Below, piece by piece: positions 32,217-40,851 of a stretch of 47,689 bases of DNA. Position numbers and translations under genes: made by a program. Source of the DNA: Candidatus Faecousia faecigallinarum (GTDB lineage: Bacteria > Bacillota > Clostridia > Oscillospirales > Oscillospiraceae); contig DVHJ01000071.1 in the NCBI GenBank assembly GCA_018712145.1, forward strand, positions 1 through 47,689, written 5' to 3'. Within the stretch, counting starts at the first letter, position 1, and each line of letters opens with the position of its first letter. The notes beneath the pieces were generated by a model. The model was given only the letters and a program-made list of their open reading frames with translations. It made no database searches and was not told the DNA's origin.

Positions 32217-32858
32217 ATGTCCTACCAAACGATTTATTTCGACCTGGACGGCACCTTGACGGATTCCGGACCGGGGATTATGCATGCGGTTGCCTACGCC
32301 ATGCAGGCCTTGGGCCGGCCGGTGCCAGACCGCCGGGAGATGGCCCGGTATATCGGCCCGCCGCTGCACCGCTCCTTCCAGGAATACGCCGGCATGGATG
32401 AAGCCACGGCCAATCAGGCGGTGGAGCAGTTCCGGGTGTATTATCACCGGCAGGGGAAGTTTGAAAACCGCCCTTATCCCGGCATCCCTGCCCTGCTGGC
32501 CCGGCTCCAGGCCCAGGGGAAAACCCTGGCGGTAGCCACCTCCAAGCCGGAGGTGACGGCGGTGGAAATTTTGGAGCACTTTGACTTGGCCCGGTATTTT
32601 GCCTTTATCGCCGGAGCCACCATGGACAGCAGCCGGGTGGCCAAGGCCATGGTGCTGGCCTATGCCCTGGAAAAAGGGGGGCGGGACCGGGCAGTGATGG
32701 TGGGCGACCGGCTCCACGATGTGCAGGGGGCCAGGGAGAACGGGCTGCCTTGCATCGGCGTTCTCTATGGCTACGGCAGCCGCCGGGAGCTGGAGGAGGC
32801 GGGGGCGGACCGGGTTGCCTCCACCGTGGCGGAGTTGGGCCGGATATTGGAGGAATGA
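32217..32858 (+). CDS. HAD family phosphatase (phosphoglycolate phosphatase-like)
   Basis: A 213-residue haloacid-dehalogenase hydrolase. Motif I DLDGTLTD holds nucleophile Asp9 and Asp11, motif II is VATSKP, and motif IV GDRLHDVQGARENG. An alpha-helical cap sits between motifs I and II. It would remove phosphate from a small metabolite; Gph- and nucleotidase-like members look alike. AAGGAG lies 6 bases before the ATG. It is first in an operon with luxS and mtnN, and its stop is 2 bases before the luxS start, so coupling is likely. A role in the methyl cycle is suggested only by position. Confidence 0.88.
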   Translation: MSYQTIYFDLDGTLTDSGPGIMHAVAYAMQALGRPVPDRREMARYIGPPLHRSFQEYAGMDEATANQAVEQFRVYYHRQGKFENRPYPGIPALLARLQAQGKTLAVATSKPEVTAVEILEHFDLARYFAFIAGATMDSSRVAKAMVLAYALEKGGRDRAVMVGDRLHDVQGARENGLPCIGVLYGYGSRRELEEAGADRVASTVAELGRILEE

Positions 32859-32860
32859 AT

Positions 32861-33340
32861 ATGGAAAAAATTGCCAGTTTTTGCGTGAACCACCTGACCT
32901 TGGAGCCGGGGATTTACCTGTCCCGGCAGGATAAGCTGGGGACTCAGACGGTGTCCACCTTTGACTTGCGGATGACCGCCCCCAACCGGGAGCCGGTGAT
33001 GAATACGGCGGAGGTCCACACCATCGAGCACCTGGGGGCCACCTTCCTGCGGAACCACCCGGACTGGGGCGGACGGGTGCTCTACTTCGGCCCCATGGGC
33101 TGCCGCACCGGATTTTACCTGCTGCTGGCCGGGGAGCTGTATCCCCGGGATGTGGCGGAGCTGGTGGGGCAGATGTTCCGGTTCATCCGGGACTTTACCG
33201 GGCCGGTGCCCGGCGCCCAGGCCCGAGACTGCGGAAATTACCTGGATATGAACCTGCCCATGGCCCGGTACTGGGCCGGGCGGTACCTGGACAACACCCT
33301 GGCCCGGTTGGACGATGCACATATGCAATACCCTCAATGA
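32861..33340 (+). CDS. luxS: S-ribosylhomocysteine lyase
   Basis: A 159-residue metalloenzyme that cleaves S-ribosylhomocysteine to homocysteine and the autoinducer-2 precursor DPD. Metal ligands are His53 and His57 in HTIEH and Cys124 in DCGNYL; catalytic residues are Glu56 and Cys81 in GPMGCRTG. All are present, so the enzyme should be active. The ATG at 32861 is preferred over 32855 because GGAGG is about 8 bases upstream of it. It is followed after 10 bases by mtnN, which makes its substrate. Confidence 0.96.
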   Translation: MEKIASFCVNHLTLEPGIYLSRQDKLGTQTVSTFDLRMTAPNREPVMNTAEVHTIEHLGATFLRNHPDWGGRVLYFGPMGCRTGFYLLLAGELYPRDVAELVGQMFRFIRDFTGPVPGAQARDCGNYLDMNLPMARYWAGRYLDNTLARLDDAHMQYPQ

Positions 33341-33350
33341 GGTGAAACAA

Positions 33351-34049
33351 ATGAGAAAATTAGGCATTATTGGCGCAATGGACGTGGAAGTGGAAATTTT
33401 ACAGGGAGCGCTGGCCCAGCCGGAGGTAACCCGCTGGGCGGGGATGACCTTCTGGCAGGGGACGCTCCAGGGACTGCCGGTGGTGGTGGTGCGCAGCGGC
33501 ATCGGCAAAGTGAACGCCGCGCTGTGCGTGCAGGTATTGGCGGACCGGATGGGGGTAACCCATGTGGTGAATACCGGCGTGGCTGGGGCCTTGGATCCGG
33601 CGTTGAACATCGGCGATATTGTTATTTCCACGGAGGCGATGTATCATGACATCACTACCGGCCCTCTGGGCGACCCCCGGGGGCAGGTGCCGGGAATGGA
33701 TGTGCTGGCTTTCCCAGCGGATCCCACCATGGTGGCCATGGCCCGGGCGGCCTGCGGCCGGCTGGGGTTGCCCCACCGCCTGGGCCGGGTGGTGTCCGGG
33801 GATCAGTTTGTCTGTGAAGACGGGGTGAAGGCGGATATTCTCCAGGCCTGCGGCGGCATATGTGTGGAGATGGAGGGGGCGGCGATTGCTCACGCCGCCT
33901 ACCGGAACCGGTTGCCGGTGGTGGTGCTTCGGGCCATTTCCGACAAGGCCGATCACTCTGCATCCATGGACTATGTGTCCTTTGAGGCCAAGGCGGCGGC
34001 AAACTGCGCCGCCCTCACCCAAGCCCTGGCCCAGGCATTGGCCCGGTAA
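33351..34049 (+). CDS. mtnN: 5'-methylthioadenosine/S-adenosylhomocysteine nucleosidase
   Basis: A 232-residue enzyme (Pfs) that removes adenine from S-adenosylhomocysteine and methylthioadenosine, feeding S-ribosylhomocysteine to LuxS encoded just before. It has GIIGAMDVEVEIL with catalytic Glu near residue 13, NTGVAGALDP, SGDQFVC, VEMEGAAIAHAA with the ribose-binding Glu, and the catalytic Asp in ISDKAD. GAGGTG lies 6 bases before the ATG. Together luxS and mtnN complete the two-step breakdown of S-adenosylhomocysteine. Confidence 0.96.
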   Translation: MRKLGIIGAMDVEVEILQGALAQPEVTRWAGMTFWQGTLQGLPVVVVRSGIGKVNAALCVQVLADRMGVTHVVNTGVAGALDPALNIGDIVISTEAMYHDITTGPLGDPRGQVPGMDVLAFPADPTMVAMARAACGRLGLPHRLGRVVSGDQFVCEDGVKADILQACGGICVEMEGAAIAHAAYRNRLPVVVLRAISDKADHSASMDYVSFEAKAAANCAALTQALAQALAR

Positions 34050-34091
34050 CACAAAATTTACAGTTCGGTCATGGATTGCCGGGGTTTCTTC

Positions 34092-34120
34092 TTGCAATCC
34101 CGGCGCTTTCGTGATAAACT
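34092..34120 (+). promoter_or_regulatory. promoter of the foldase gene
   Basis: TTGCAA (34092-34097) and TAAACT (34115-34120) with a 17-base spacer, about 50 bases before the ATG at 34172. A GCCGGG/CCCGGC stem overlaps the region and may end the mtnN transcript. Confidence 0.55.
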
Positions 34121-34171
34121 GTTACAAATTTCACCCGGTATCCCTCCGGAATACAGAAAAGAGGTCAATCC

Positions 34172-35638
34172 ATGAATTGTAAACATTGTCAATCGCCGCT
34201 GGATGACGGCGTGACCATCTGCCCGAACTGCGGCTTTGACAACGCCGAAACCGCCGGTGACGCTATCCCGGCAGCGGAAACGCCGGAAGCCCCCGAAGCT
34301 ACTGCAGCTGCGGAAGCGCCCAAACCGGGGAAGAAATCCGGCAAACGGCTGGCGGCCATTTTGGCCGGGGTTGTGTTGGTGGCCGCCGTGGGGGTGGGCG
34401 GCTGGCTGCTGCTGCGGAATGGCGCTGAGCCGGAGGCTACGGACCCGGCCCTGTCCAGCGAATCCACAGAAGAAACCGGCGAGACCGGCGGCGAGACCCT
34501 GGCCCCCCAGGAGACCTTGGCGGTGCAGATCAACACCAACTACACCTACCAGGGGCAGGGCGTTGCCCCCGGCATGGACGAGGTGGTGGCCCAGATGGGG
34601 GACAAGAGCCTGACCAACGGCGCTCTGAACGCCTGCTACTGGATCACCTACTATGACTTTCTCAACACCTATGGCAGTAACGCTACCTACTTGGGGTTGG
34701 ATACCACCCTGCCCCTGCATGAGCAGACCTACGCCACCGATAACGGGGAGATGAACTGGCAGCAGTTCTTCCTGGAGCAGGCCCTGGCCACCTGGAGCCG
34801 CTATCAGGCCTTGGCTCTGGAGGCGGAGGCCAACGGCTTCACCCTGAGCGAAAGCTCCCAGGCCCAGCTGGACAGCATGGAAGAGGAACTGGGGAGCAGC
34901 GCCGCAGATTACGGCTTTGACTCTCTGGATGCCATGCTGGCGGCAGACTTCGGCGAAGGGGTGACCATTGAGGACTACAAGAACTTTATGGCGGTGGTGA
35001 TGCTGGGCAATGAGTACTACGCCACCTTGCTGGAGGACATCACCGCCACGGCGGAAGAAGTGGAAACCTACTTTGACGAAAACGCGGAGTACTTCGCCGT
35101 GTATGGGGTAGAGAAGGATGACACCCCGGCTTACATCAACGTGCGCCATATCCTGATCCAGCCGGAGGGGGAGATGGAAGGCACGGATGAGAGCGGCAAT
35201 GCCGCCTATTCGGAAGAGCAGATGGCTGCTGCCCGGACGGAGGCCCAGAGCATCCTGGATGAGTGGAAGGCCGGGGAGGCCACGGAGGAGAGCTTTGGCG
35301 CTCTGGCCACGGAGTATACTGCCGATACCGGCTCGGCGAGCACCGGCGGCCTGTATGAGCAGGTCACTGAGGGCCAGATGGTCACCGCCTTCAACGATTG
35401 GTGCTTTGACACCAGCCGCCAGCCCGGCGACACGGACCTGGTGGAATCGGAGTACGGCGTACACATTATGTATTTTGTCAGCGCCAGCGAGTACACCCAG
35501 TGGTACTCCGCAGCCGAGTCCATGCTCCTGAACGAGAAGGTGGAGGAGATGATCCAGTCCCGCGTGGATGCCCATCCCTTTGACGTGTACTATACGGATA
35601 TTGTGCTGACCAACGTGGACACCACCACGGCCAGCTAA
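34172..35638 (+). CDS. zinc-ribbon membrane protein with a PpiC-type peptidyl-prolyl isomerase domain
   Basis: A 488-residue protein with an unusual order of parts. Residues 1-21 form a zinc ribbon with CxxC at 3-6 and 17-20. An Ala/Pro/Glu-rich linker runs to about 52, a lysine patch follows, and one membrane helix spans about 60-81. The rest would lie outside: an acidic Thr/Ser/Glu linker, a SurA/PrsA-like helical region (about 120-320) and a rotamase domain starting INVRHILIQPEGE, near 325-440. It resembles PrsA-type foldases for exported proteins but is anchored by a helix rather than a lipid. AGAGGTC lies upstream of the ATG. A strong terminator follows. Confidence 0.85.
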   Translation: MNCKHCQSPLDDGVTICPNCGFDNAETAGDAIPAAETPEAPEATAAAEAPKPGKKSGKRLAAILAGVVLVAAVGVGGWLLLRNGAEPEATDPALSSESTEETGETGGETLAPQETLAVQINTNYTYQGQGVAPGMDEVVAQMGDKSLTNGALNACYWITYYDFLNTYGSNATYLGLDTTLPLHEQTYATDNGEMNWQQFFLEQALATWSRYQALALEAEANGFTLSESSQAQLDSMEEELGSSAADYGFDSLDAMLAADFGEGVTIEDYKNFMAVVMLGNEYYATLLEDITATAEEVETYFDENAEYFAVYGVEKDDTPAYINVRHILIQPEGEMEGTDESGNAAYSEEQMAAARTEAQSILDEWKAGEATEESFGALATEYTADTGSASTGGLYEQVTEGQMVTAFNDWCFDTSRQPGDTDLVESEYGVHIMYFVSASEYTQWYSAAESMLLNEKVEEMIQSRVDAHPFDVYYTDIVLTNVDTTTAS

Positions 35639-35649
35639 CCGGAACCCCA

Positions 35650-35685
35650 GGGCCGCAGCAACGTTTCCTTGCTGCGGCCCGTTTT
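35650..35685 (+). terminator. terminator after the foldase gene
   Basis: GGGCCGCAGCAA (35650-35661) pairs with 35669-35680, followed by GTTTT. Confidence 0.82.
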
Positions 35686-35709
35686 CCCACTTGGAGAGGA
35701 GAAGTGAAG

Positions 35710-36864
35710 ATGGAGGAAAAAGCCTTATATTACCAAAATGCCCATTTAACGGAATTTACCGCCACGGTGACCGGCTGCCAGCCCCAGGGGGAGAACTGGG
35801 GGGTGGTTCTGGACAACACCGCCTTTTACCCGGAGGGGGGCGGCCAGGGCTGGGACACCGGTGCCCTGGACCAGGCCCAGGTGCTGGCCGTCCGGGAGGA
35901 AGGGGACCGGATTGTACACACCTGCGACCGGCCCCTGCCGGTGGGCCGGCAGGTCCGGGGCCGGATCGACTGGCCCAGGCGGTTTGACTTTATGCAGCAG
36001 CACACCGGGGAGCACATTCTCTCCGGCCTGGTGCACCGGCGCTATGGCTTTCACAACGTGGGCTTTCACCTGGGGGCGGAAACCGTCACCATTGATTTTG
36101 ACGGGATTATCCCCCAGGGGGATCTGCCGGCGCTGGAGGAGCAAGTGAACCAGGCCATTTGGCAGGACCGGCCGGTGCGGGCCTGGTTTGCCAGTCCTCA
36201 AGAGTTGGCCAGCCTGCCCTATCGGAGTAAGCGGCCATTAAGCGGTCTGGTCCGGCTGGTGGAGGTGCCGGGGTATGACCTGTGCGCCTGCTGCGGCACC
36301 CATGTGGCCAGAACCGGGGAAATTGGGTTGGTGAAGATTTTCTCCTGGTGCAAATTCCACCAGGGGGTGCGGCTGGAGGTGGCCTGGGGCGGCCGGGCAT
36401 TCCGGTATCTGGCGGCGGTTTGGGGCCAGAACCGCCAGGTGTCCCAACTGTTTTCCGCCAAACCCCTGGAAACGGCAGAAGCTGCCCGGAAGGTTCAGCA
36501 GGAACTGGAAGCCCAGCGGTACCGGGCTGCGGGACTGGAAACCCGGGTGTTTGCCGCCACAGCGGCGGCGCTGGCGGGGAAGGGGGACCAGGTGCTGTTT
36601 GAAGACGGCCTGACCCCGGAGACCCTGCGCCGCCTGGCAGACGCGGTGGCGGAAACCTGCGGGGGCCGGTGCTGCGGGTTTTCCGGCGATGGGGACCGGT
36701 ACCGGTATGCCCTGTGCAGCCGCCGGGAGGATCTTCGCCCCCTGGCCAAGGCCATGAATCAGGCCCTCCGGGGCCGGGGCGGCGGCCAGCCGGGCTTGGT
36801 GCAGGGCAGCGTCCAGGCCACCCGGGAGGAGATTCTCGCCTTTTTCGAGAAAGAAAATGAATGA
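35710..36864 (+). CDS. alanyl-tRNA editing protein (AlaX long form)
   Basis: A 384-residue free-standing editing domain related to the end of alanyl-tRNA synthetase. It hydrolyses Ser-tRNA(Ala), and sometimes Gly-tRNA(Ala). The zinc site is HTGEH (His98, His102) plus CCGTH (Cys194, His198). The N-terminal barrel has AFYPEGGGQG at 39-48, and a DHHA1-like C-terminal region rich in Gly-Gly and Arg follows after about 300. The ATG at 35710 is preferred over GTG 35704 because AGGAG is 8 bases upstream. It lies between a terminator and the FAD protein operon and is probably transcribed alone. Confidence 0.92.
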   Translation: MEEKALYYQNAHLTEFTATVTGCQPQGENWGVVLDNTAFYPEGGGQGWDTGALDQAQVLAVREEGDRIVHTCDRPLPVGRQVRGRIDWPRRFDFMQQHTGEHILSGLVHRRYGFHNVGFHLGAETVTIDFDGIIPQGDLPALEEQVNQAIWQDRPVRAWFASPQELASLPYRSKRPLSGLVRLVEVPGYDLCACCGTHVARTGEIGLVKIFSWCKFHQGVRLEVAWGGRAFRYLAAVWGQNRQVSQLFSAKPLETAEAARKVQQELEAQRYRAAGLETRVFAATAAALAGKGDQVLFEDGLTPETLRRLADAVAETCGGRCCGFSGDGDRYRYALCSRREDLRPLAKAMNQALRGRGGGQPGLVQGSVQATREEILAFFEKENE

Positions 36865-37023
36865 TCGTTGCGCTATTTCCTTGGCCGTTGCAGAAACTTT
36901 TGCGCTAATGAAAAAGAGTGCTGCGGTTTGACCGGCATTCTGGTTATGCAAAACCCGCATACCCGGGATGCCGCCTCGTTTCCGAAAAAATCCCGGAATT
37001 CCGCCGTCAGGGGGAAATTTTCC

Positions 37024-37052
37024 TTGTGTGCCGGAGGAATCTGGGCTATAAT
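37024..37052 (+). promoter_or_regulatory. promoter of the FAD-protein operon
   Basis: TTGTGT (37024-37029) and a perfect TATAAT (37047-37052) with a 17-base spacer, 33 bases before the ATG at 37086. Confidence 0.65.
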
Positions 37053-37085
37053 GGAGCAAAGACCGCTGGAGAGAGGGAATTGCCC

Positions 37086-38300
37086 ATGGAGATTGCCATC
37101 ATCGGCGGCGGGGCTTCCGGCCTCGCCGCCGCCATTGCCGCTGCGGAGGATCCCCGCTGCCAAGTGACTCTGGTGGAGAGCCATGGCCGGGTGGGCCGGA
37201 AGCTATTGGCCACCGGCAACGGCCGGTGTAACCTGGCCAACGCCAATTTGTCTATGGGGGCCTACCATGGGGCCGACCCGGCCTTTGCCCGGCCCTGCCT
37301 GACCCGCTATGGGGTGGAGAGTACCTTGGATTTTTTCTGCGGCCTGGGCCTGGTCACGGTGCAGGAGCCTTCCGGCCGGATATACCCCTGGTCCGACCAG
37401 GCGGCCAGCGTGGTGGATGTGCTGCGCTTTGCCCTAAACCGGCCCAATGTCCGCCTGCTGACCGCCTGGCCGGTGGGCCGGGTGAAAAGGACGGCCCAGG
37501 GGTTTTCCCTGTCCGGGCCGGCGGGGGAGCTGACCTGCCGCCGGTTGATTGTGGCCTGCGGCGGGCTGGCCGGTACCGCTCTGGGGGGCTCCATGTCCGG
37601 CTATCAGCTGCTGCGGAGTTTGGGCCACCGGTGCAGCCGCCTGCGCCCGGCATTGGTTCCCCTGAAATCCGATTATCCCCGCTGCCCCAGCTTAAAGGGG
37701 GTGCGGGCCAACTGCCGCCTGGCCCTGCGCCGGGACGGCCAAGTGGTGGCCGAAACCCTGGGGGAAGTGCAGTTTACCCAGTACGGCCTCAGCGGCCCGG
37801 CGGTATTCTCCCTGTCCCGGCAGGCCTGCGGGGAGCCGGGCCATTGGGACTGCCGGATGGATTTGCTGCCGGAGATCGAGGCCCCCCTGGCGTGGCTTAC
37901 CCGGCGGCAGGGGGAATATCCCGGCCTTACGGCAGGGGATTTGCTCACCGGCATGGTGCACAACCGGCTGGGCCGGGTTGTGGTCCAGGAGGCGGGGCTT
38001 GCCCTGACCGCCCCCCTTTCCGGCCTTACCCGGCGGGAGCTGAACGCCGTGGCCGGTGTGGTGAAGGGATTCACCCTCGGCCTCACCCAGCCCATGGGCA
38101 TGGACTGCGCCCAGGTCACCGCCGGGGGAATCCTCACCCGGGATTTCTACCCGGAGACCATGGGGAGCCGGCTTTGCCCCGGGCTGTATGCCTGCGGAGA
38201 GGTATTGGACATTGACGGCGACTGCGGCGGCTATAACCTGCAGTGGGCCTGGAGTTCGGGCCGGGCTGCGGGAACCGCCGCCAGAAAGGAGCGCCCATGA
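37086..38300 (+). CDS. NAD(P)/FAD-dependent oxidoreductase (HI0933/BaiN-like)
   Basis: A 404-residue flavoprotein of the HI0933 family, which includes BaiN. It has IIGGGASGLAAAIAA (FAD dinucleotide loop) at the N terminus, then GRVGRKLLATGNGRCN, the family signature, and TQPMGMDCAQVTAGGI and GLYACGEVLDIDGDCGGYNLQWAWSSG at the end. Most relatives are of unknown substrate, and a bile-acid role should not be read from the family name. The ATG at 37086 has AGAGGG upstream, after a promoter; a frame open from 36918 lacks support. Its stop overlaps the next FAD gene as ATGA. Confidence 0.9.
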   Translation: MEIAIIGGGASGLAAAIAAAEDPRCQVTLVESHGRVGRKLLATGNGRCNLANANLSMGAYHGADPAFARPCLTRYGVESTLDFFCGLGLVTVQEPSGRIYPWSDQAASVVDVLRFALNRPNVRLLTAWPVGRVKRTAQGFSLSGPAGELTCRRLIVACGGLAGTALGGSMSGYQLLRSLGHRCSRLRPALVPLKSDYPRCPSLKGVRANCRLALRRDGQVVAETLGEVQFTQYGLSGPAVFSLSRQACGEPGHWDCRMDLLPEIEAPLAWLTRRQGEYPGLTAGDLLTGMVHNRLGRVVVQEAGLALTAPLSGLTRRELNAVAGVVKGFTLGLTQPMGMDCAQVTAGGILTRDFYPETMGSRLCPGLYACGEVLDIDGDCGGYNLQWAWSSGRAAGTAARKERP

Positions 38301-39886
38301 TTCGCATTCGGGACATTGCTCTGCCTCCCGGCCATGGGAAAGGGGATCTGACCAAGGCCGCTGCCCGGATCCTCCGGGTGGGACCGGAGGATATCACCGG
38401 GCTGAGCCTGGTTCGCCGGTCCCTGGACGCCCGGGACAAAAGCCGGATCCGTTGGGTCTACACGGTGGACCTTACGGTAACCGGGGACGAGGCCCGGATC
38501 CTCCGCCGGGCCGGGGCCAAAGCCGCCCCGGCTCCCGGCCCTGAGGGCTACCGCCCGCCGGATCCTCCGGCCCATCCCCCGGCGCTGCCGCCGGTGGTGG
38601 TGGGGTTTGGCCCGGCGGGGATGTTTGCCGCGTTAATCCTGGCCCAGGCAGGGCTGCGGCCCCTGGTGATCGAGCGGGGCCGGGATGTGGAAACCCGCCA
38701 GGCCATGGTGGAGGAGTTCTGGGCCACCGGCCGGCTGGATCCCCAGTGCAACGTCCAGTTCGGGGAGGGGGGCGCCGGTACTTTCTCCGACGGAAAATTA
38801 AACACCGGCACCCACAATCCCCGGAATCGTTGGATACTGGAGCAGCTGGCCGCCTTCGGCGCAGGCCGGCATATCCTCGTTGACGCCAAGCCCCACGTGG
38901 GCACCGACGTGCTGCGGGGGGTGGTGGCCAATCTCCGCCGCCGGGTGGAGGCGCTGGGGGGACAGGTGCGGTTCGCCACCCGGCTCACCGGCCTGTCCTG
39001 CCGGGATGGCCGGCTCACCGGCATTACGGTGGATACCCCCGGCGGCGGGGAAACCATGGATTGCACCCGGCTGATTCTGGCCATTGGCCACAGCGCCCGG
39101 GATACCTTTGCCGCCCTGCTGGCGGCGGGGGTGCCCATGGAAGCCAAGCCCTTTGCCATGGGGGCCAGAATCGAGCATCTCCAACTGGCCATCGACCGCA
39201 GCCAATACGGCGGTGTTTCCGGCCTGCCCCCGGCGGACTATAAGCTGGTGCACCATCTGGCCGGCCGGTCGGTTTACACGTTTTGCATGTGTCCCGGGGG
39301 CTATGTGGTGGCTGCGGCTTCCGAACCGGGGGGCGTGGTCACCAACGGCATGAGCTATGCCAGCCGGGCCGGGGTAAATGCCAACAGCGCCCTGCTGGTT
39401 TCGGTGCAGCCCAAGGATTTTCCCTACCCTGGCCCCCTGGGCGGAATGCAGTGGCAGCGGGAACTGGAGGGCCAGGCGTTTTCCCCGGGGTACCTGGCTC
39501 CGGCCCAGCGGGTGGAGGACTTTCTCCTGGGCTGCCCCACCACAGGCTTTGGCGATGTGCGTCCCACCTACCGCCCAGGGGTGATCCCCGGCAAACTGCC
39601 CCTGCCGGAAGTGTTGGCCCGGCCCATGGCCGCTGCCATTTCCGCCATGGACGGTAAGCTCCGGGGGTTTGCCCACCCGGATGCGGTGCTCACCGGGCCG
39701 GAAACCCGCAGCTCCTCCCCGGTGCGGATTCTCCGGGACGAAAGGGGCCAGTCCGCTCTGGCGGGCCTGTTTCCTTGCGGGGAGGGCGCCGGTTACGCCG
39801 GGGGCATCGTTTCTGCGGCAGCCGACGGGGTGCGGTGTGCCGAAGCGCTGCTGCAATCTTTGGAGAACGGAGGGAACGCCCCATGA
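38297..39886 (+). CDS. FAD-dependent dehydrogenase-like protein (COG2509 type)
   Basis: A 529-residue protein. An N-terminal domain of about 90 residues (IRIRDIALPPGHGKGDLTKAA...) comes before the FAD domain, which starts VVVGFGPAGMFAALILAQAG and continues IERGRDVETR. FGEGGAGTFSDGKLNTGTHN is the diagnostic block of this uncharacterised family, and the end is LFPCGEGAGYAGGIVSAAADGVRCAEAL. It probably binds NAD(P)H as well. The reaction is unknown. It overlaps its neighbours on both sides by ATGA, so the two FAD proteins and the protease below are made together. Confidence 0.9.
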   Translation: MIRIRDIALPPGHGKGDLTKAAARILRVGPEDITGLSLVRRSLDARDKSRIRWVYTVDLTVTGDEARILRRAGAKAAPAPGPEGYRPPDPPAHPPALPPVVVGFGPAGMFAALILAQAGLRPLVIERGRDVETRQAMVEEFWATGRLDPQCNVQFGEGGAGTFSDGKLNTGTHNPRNRWILEQLAAFGAGRHILVDAKPHVGTDVLRGVVANLRRRVEALGGQVRFATRLTGLSCRDGRLTGITVDTPGGGETMDCTRLILAIGHSARDTFAALLAAGVPMEAKPFAMGARIEHLQLAIDRSQYGGVSGLPPADYKLVHHLAGRSVYTFCMCPGGYVVAAASEPGGVVTNGMSYASRAGVNANSALLVSVQPKDFPYPGPLGGMQWQRELEGQAFSPGYLAPAQRVEDFLLGCPTTGFGDVRPTYRPGVIPGKLPLPEVLARPMAAAISAMDGKLRGFAHPDAVLTGPETRSSSPVRILRDERGQSALAGLFPCGEGAGYAGGIVSAAADGVRCAEALLQSLENGGNAP

Positions 39887-40839
39887 CAACCATTGACCTG
39901 TATGCCCACCGGCGGCGGTGCAACGGCACCAGCGGCTTTCTGCTGCTGTGCTTAATTTTGATGTTGCTGTGCGTGCTGTCCACCATGCTGGTACAAATGG
40001 GCATCGCCCTGTATCTGTGCGGAAAGCGGGGCTATGGCCTGGACACGGCCATGCAGGCGGTGCTGTCGCCTACCTTTATGGGGGCGGTGAGCACCAGCGG
40101 CGTGGGCTACCTGGTATATAGCCTGGTGTGCCTGGCGGCGGTTTGGATTTGGATGGGCAAACCGGCGTTTTCCTTTTCCACGTACCGGCGGATGGGGCCA
40201 GCCAGCTTTTTCCAGATTCTCTGCCTGTTTCTCAGCGTCCAGCTGATTTCCACCTGGCTGAGCAGTTGGATGGAAGCGGTGCTGAACTGCTTCGGCCTCA
40301 GCGCCATGGCCGCCCTGGAGCAGGCCAGCGCCTTGGACGGGGACCTGGCCATGGAGCTGTACGCCGGTTTCCTTGCCCCGGTGGTGGAGGAGATTTTGTT
40401 CCGGGGCGGTGTGCTGCGAGCCTTGCGGCCGGCGGGAAAGGGGTTTGCCATTGTGTTTTCCGCCCTGCTGTTCGGGGTGTTCCACGGTAACTTGGTGCAG
40501 ATTCCCTTTGCGTTTCTGGTTGGCCTGGTGCTGGGCTATGTGGCGGCGGAGTACTCGCTGGGTTGGTGCATTCTCCTGCACTGGATCAACAACTGTGTGC
40601 TGGGGATGCTGCTGGAGCGCTGGCCCCTGGCCCAGGGGGTGATTGTGCTGGCTGCGGCGGTGGGGAGCGTCCTGATCCTTGTGGTGCAGCGCAAGCGGAT
40701 TGGGGCCTATCTCCACAACCTTCCCCCCTTCCCCCGGGGGACAGTGCTGGTGTTTTTCCAGTCCCCGGCCACGGTGGCGCTGCTGGTGTTCACCCTGCTG
40801 AGCACCTTGGGTGGCATTACGCCCATATCTGGAGGATAA
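39883..40839 (+). CDS. CPBP family intramembrane metalloprotease
   Basis: A 318-residue polytopic membrane protein with about eight helices. The CPBP (Abi/CAAX-protease-like) site is complete: EExxxR in PVVEEILFRGG (Glu169, Glu170, Arg174), the histidine of FGVFHGN (His201) and HWINN in a later helix. Relatives cut within or near the membrane, and some take part in bacteriocin immunity or protein export, but the substrate here is unknown. The ATG overlaps the previous stop. No bacteriocin-like small gene is seen beside it. Confidence 0.9.
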   Translation: MTTIDLYAHRRRCNGTSGFLLLCLILMLLCVLSTMLVQMGIALYLCGKRGYGLDTAMQAVLSPTFMGAVSTSGVGYLVYSLVCLAAVWIWMGKPAFSFSTYRRMGPASFFQILCLFLSVQLISTWLSSWMEAVLNCFGLSAMAALEQASALDGDLAMELYAGFLAPVVEEILFRGGVLRALRPAGKGFAIVFSALLFGVFHGNLVQIPFAFLVGLVLGYVAAEYSLGWCILLHWINNCVLGMLLERWPLAQGVIVLAAAVGSVLILVVQRKRIGAYLHNLPPFPRGTVLVFFQSPATVALLVFTLLSTLGGITPISGG

Positions 40840-40851
40840 GGAGGCAGAGCA

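Noticed and set aside
34058-35575. Open frame of 505 codons antisense to the foldase gene
   Set aside because: The plus-strand foldase has a start signal, domains and a terminator; the antisense frame has none of these.
39883-40839. CPBP protease as part of a bacteriocin or phage-abortive system
   Set aside because: No bacteriocin precursor, toxin, or export genes of that type are adjacent; the gene sits among housekeeping genes.
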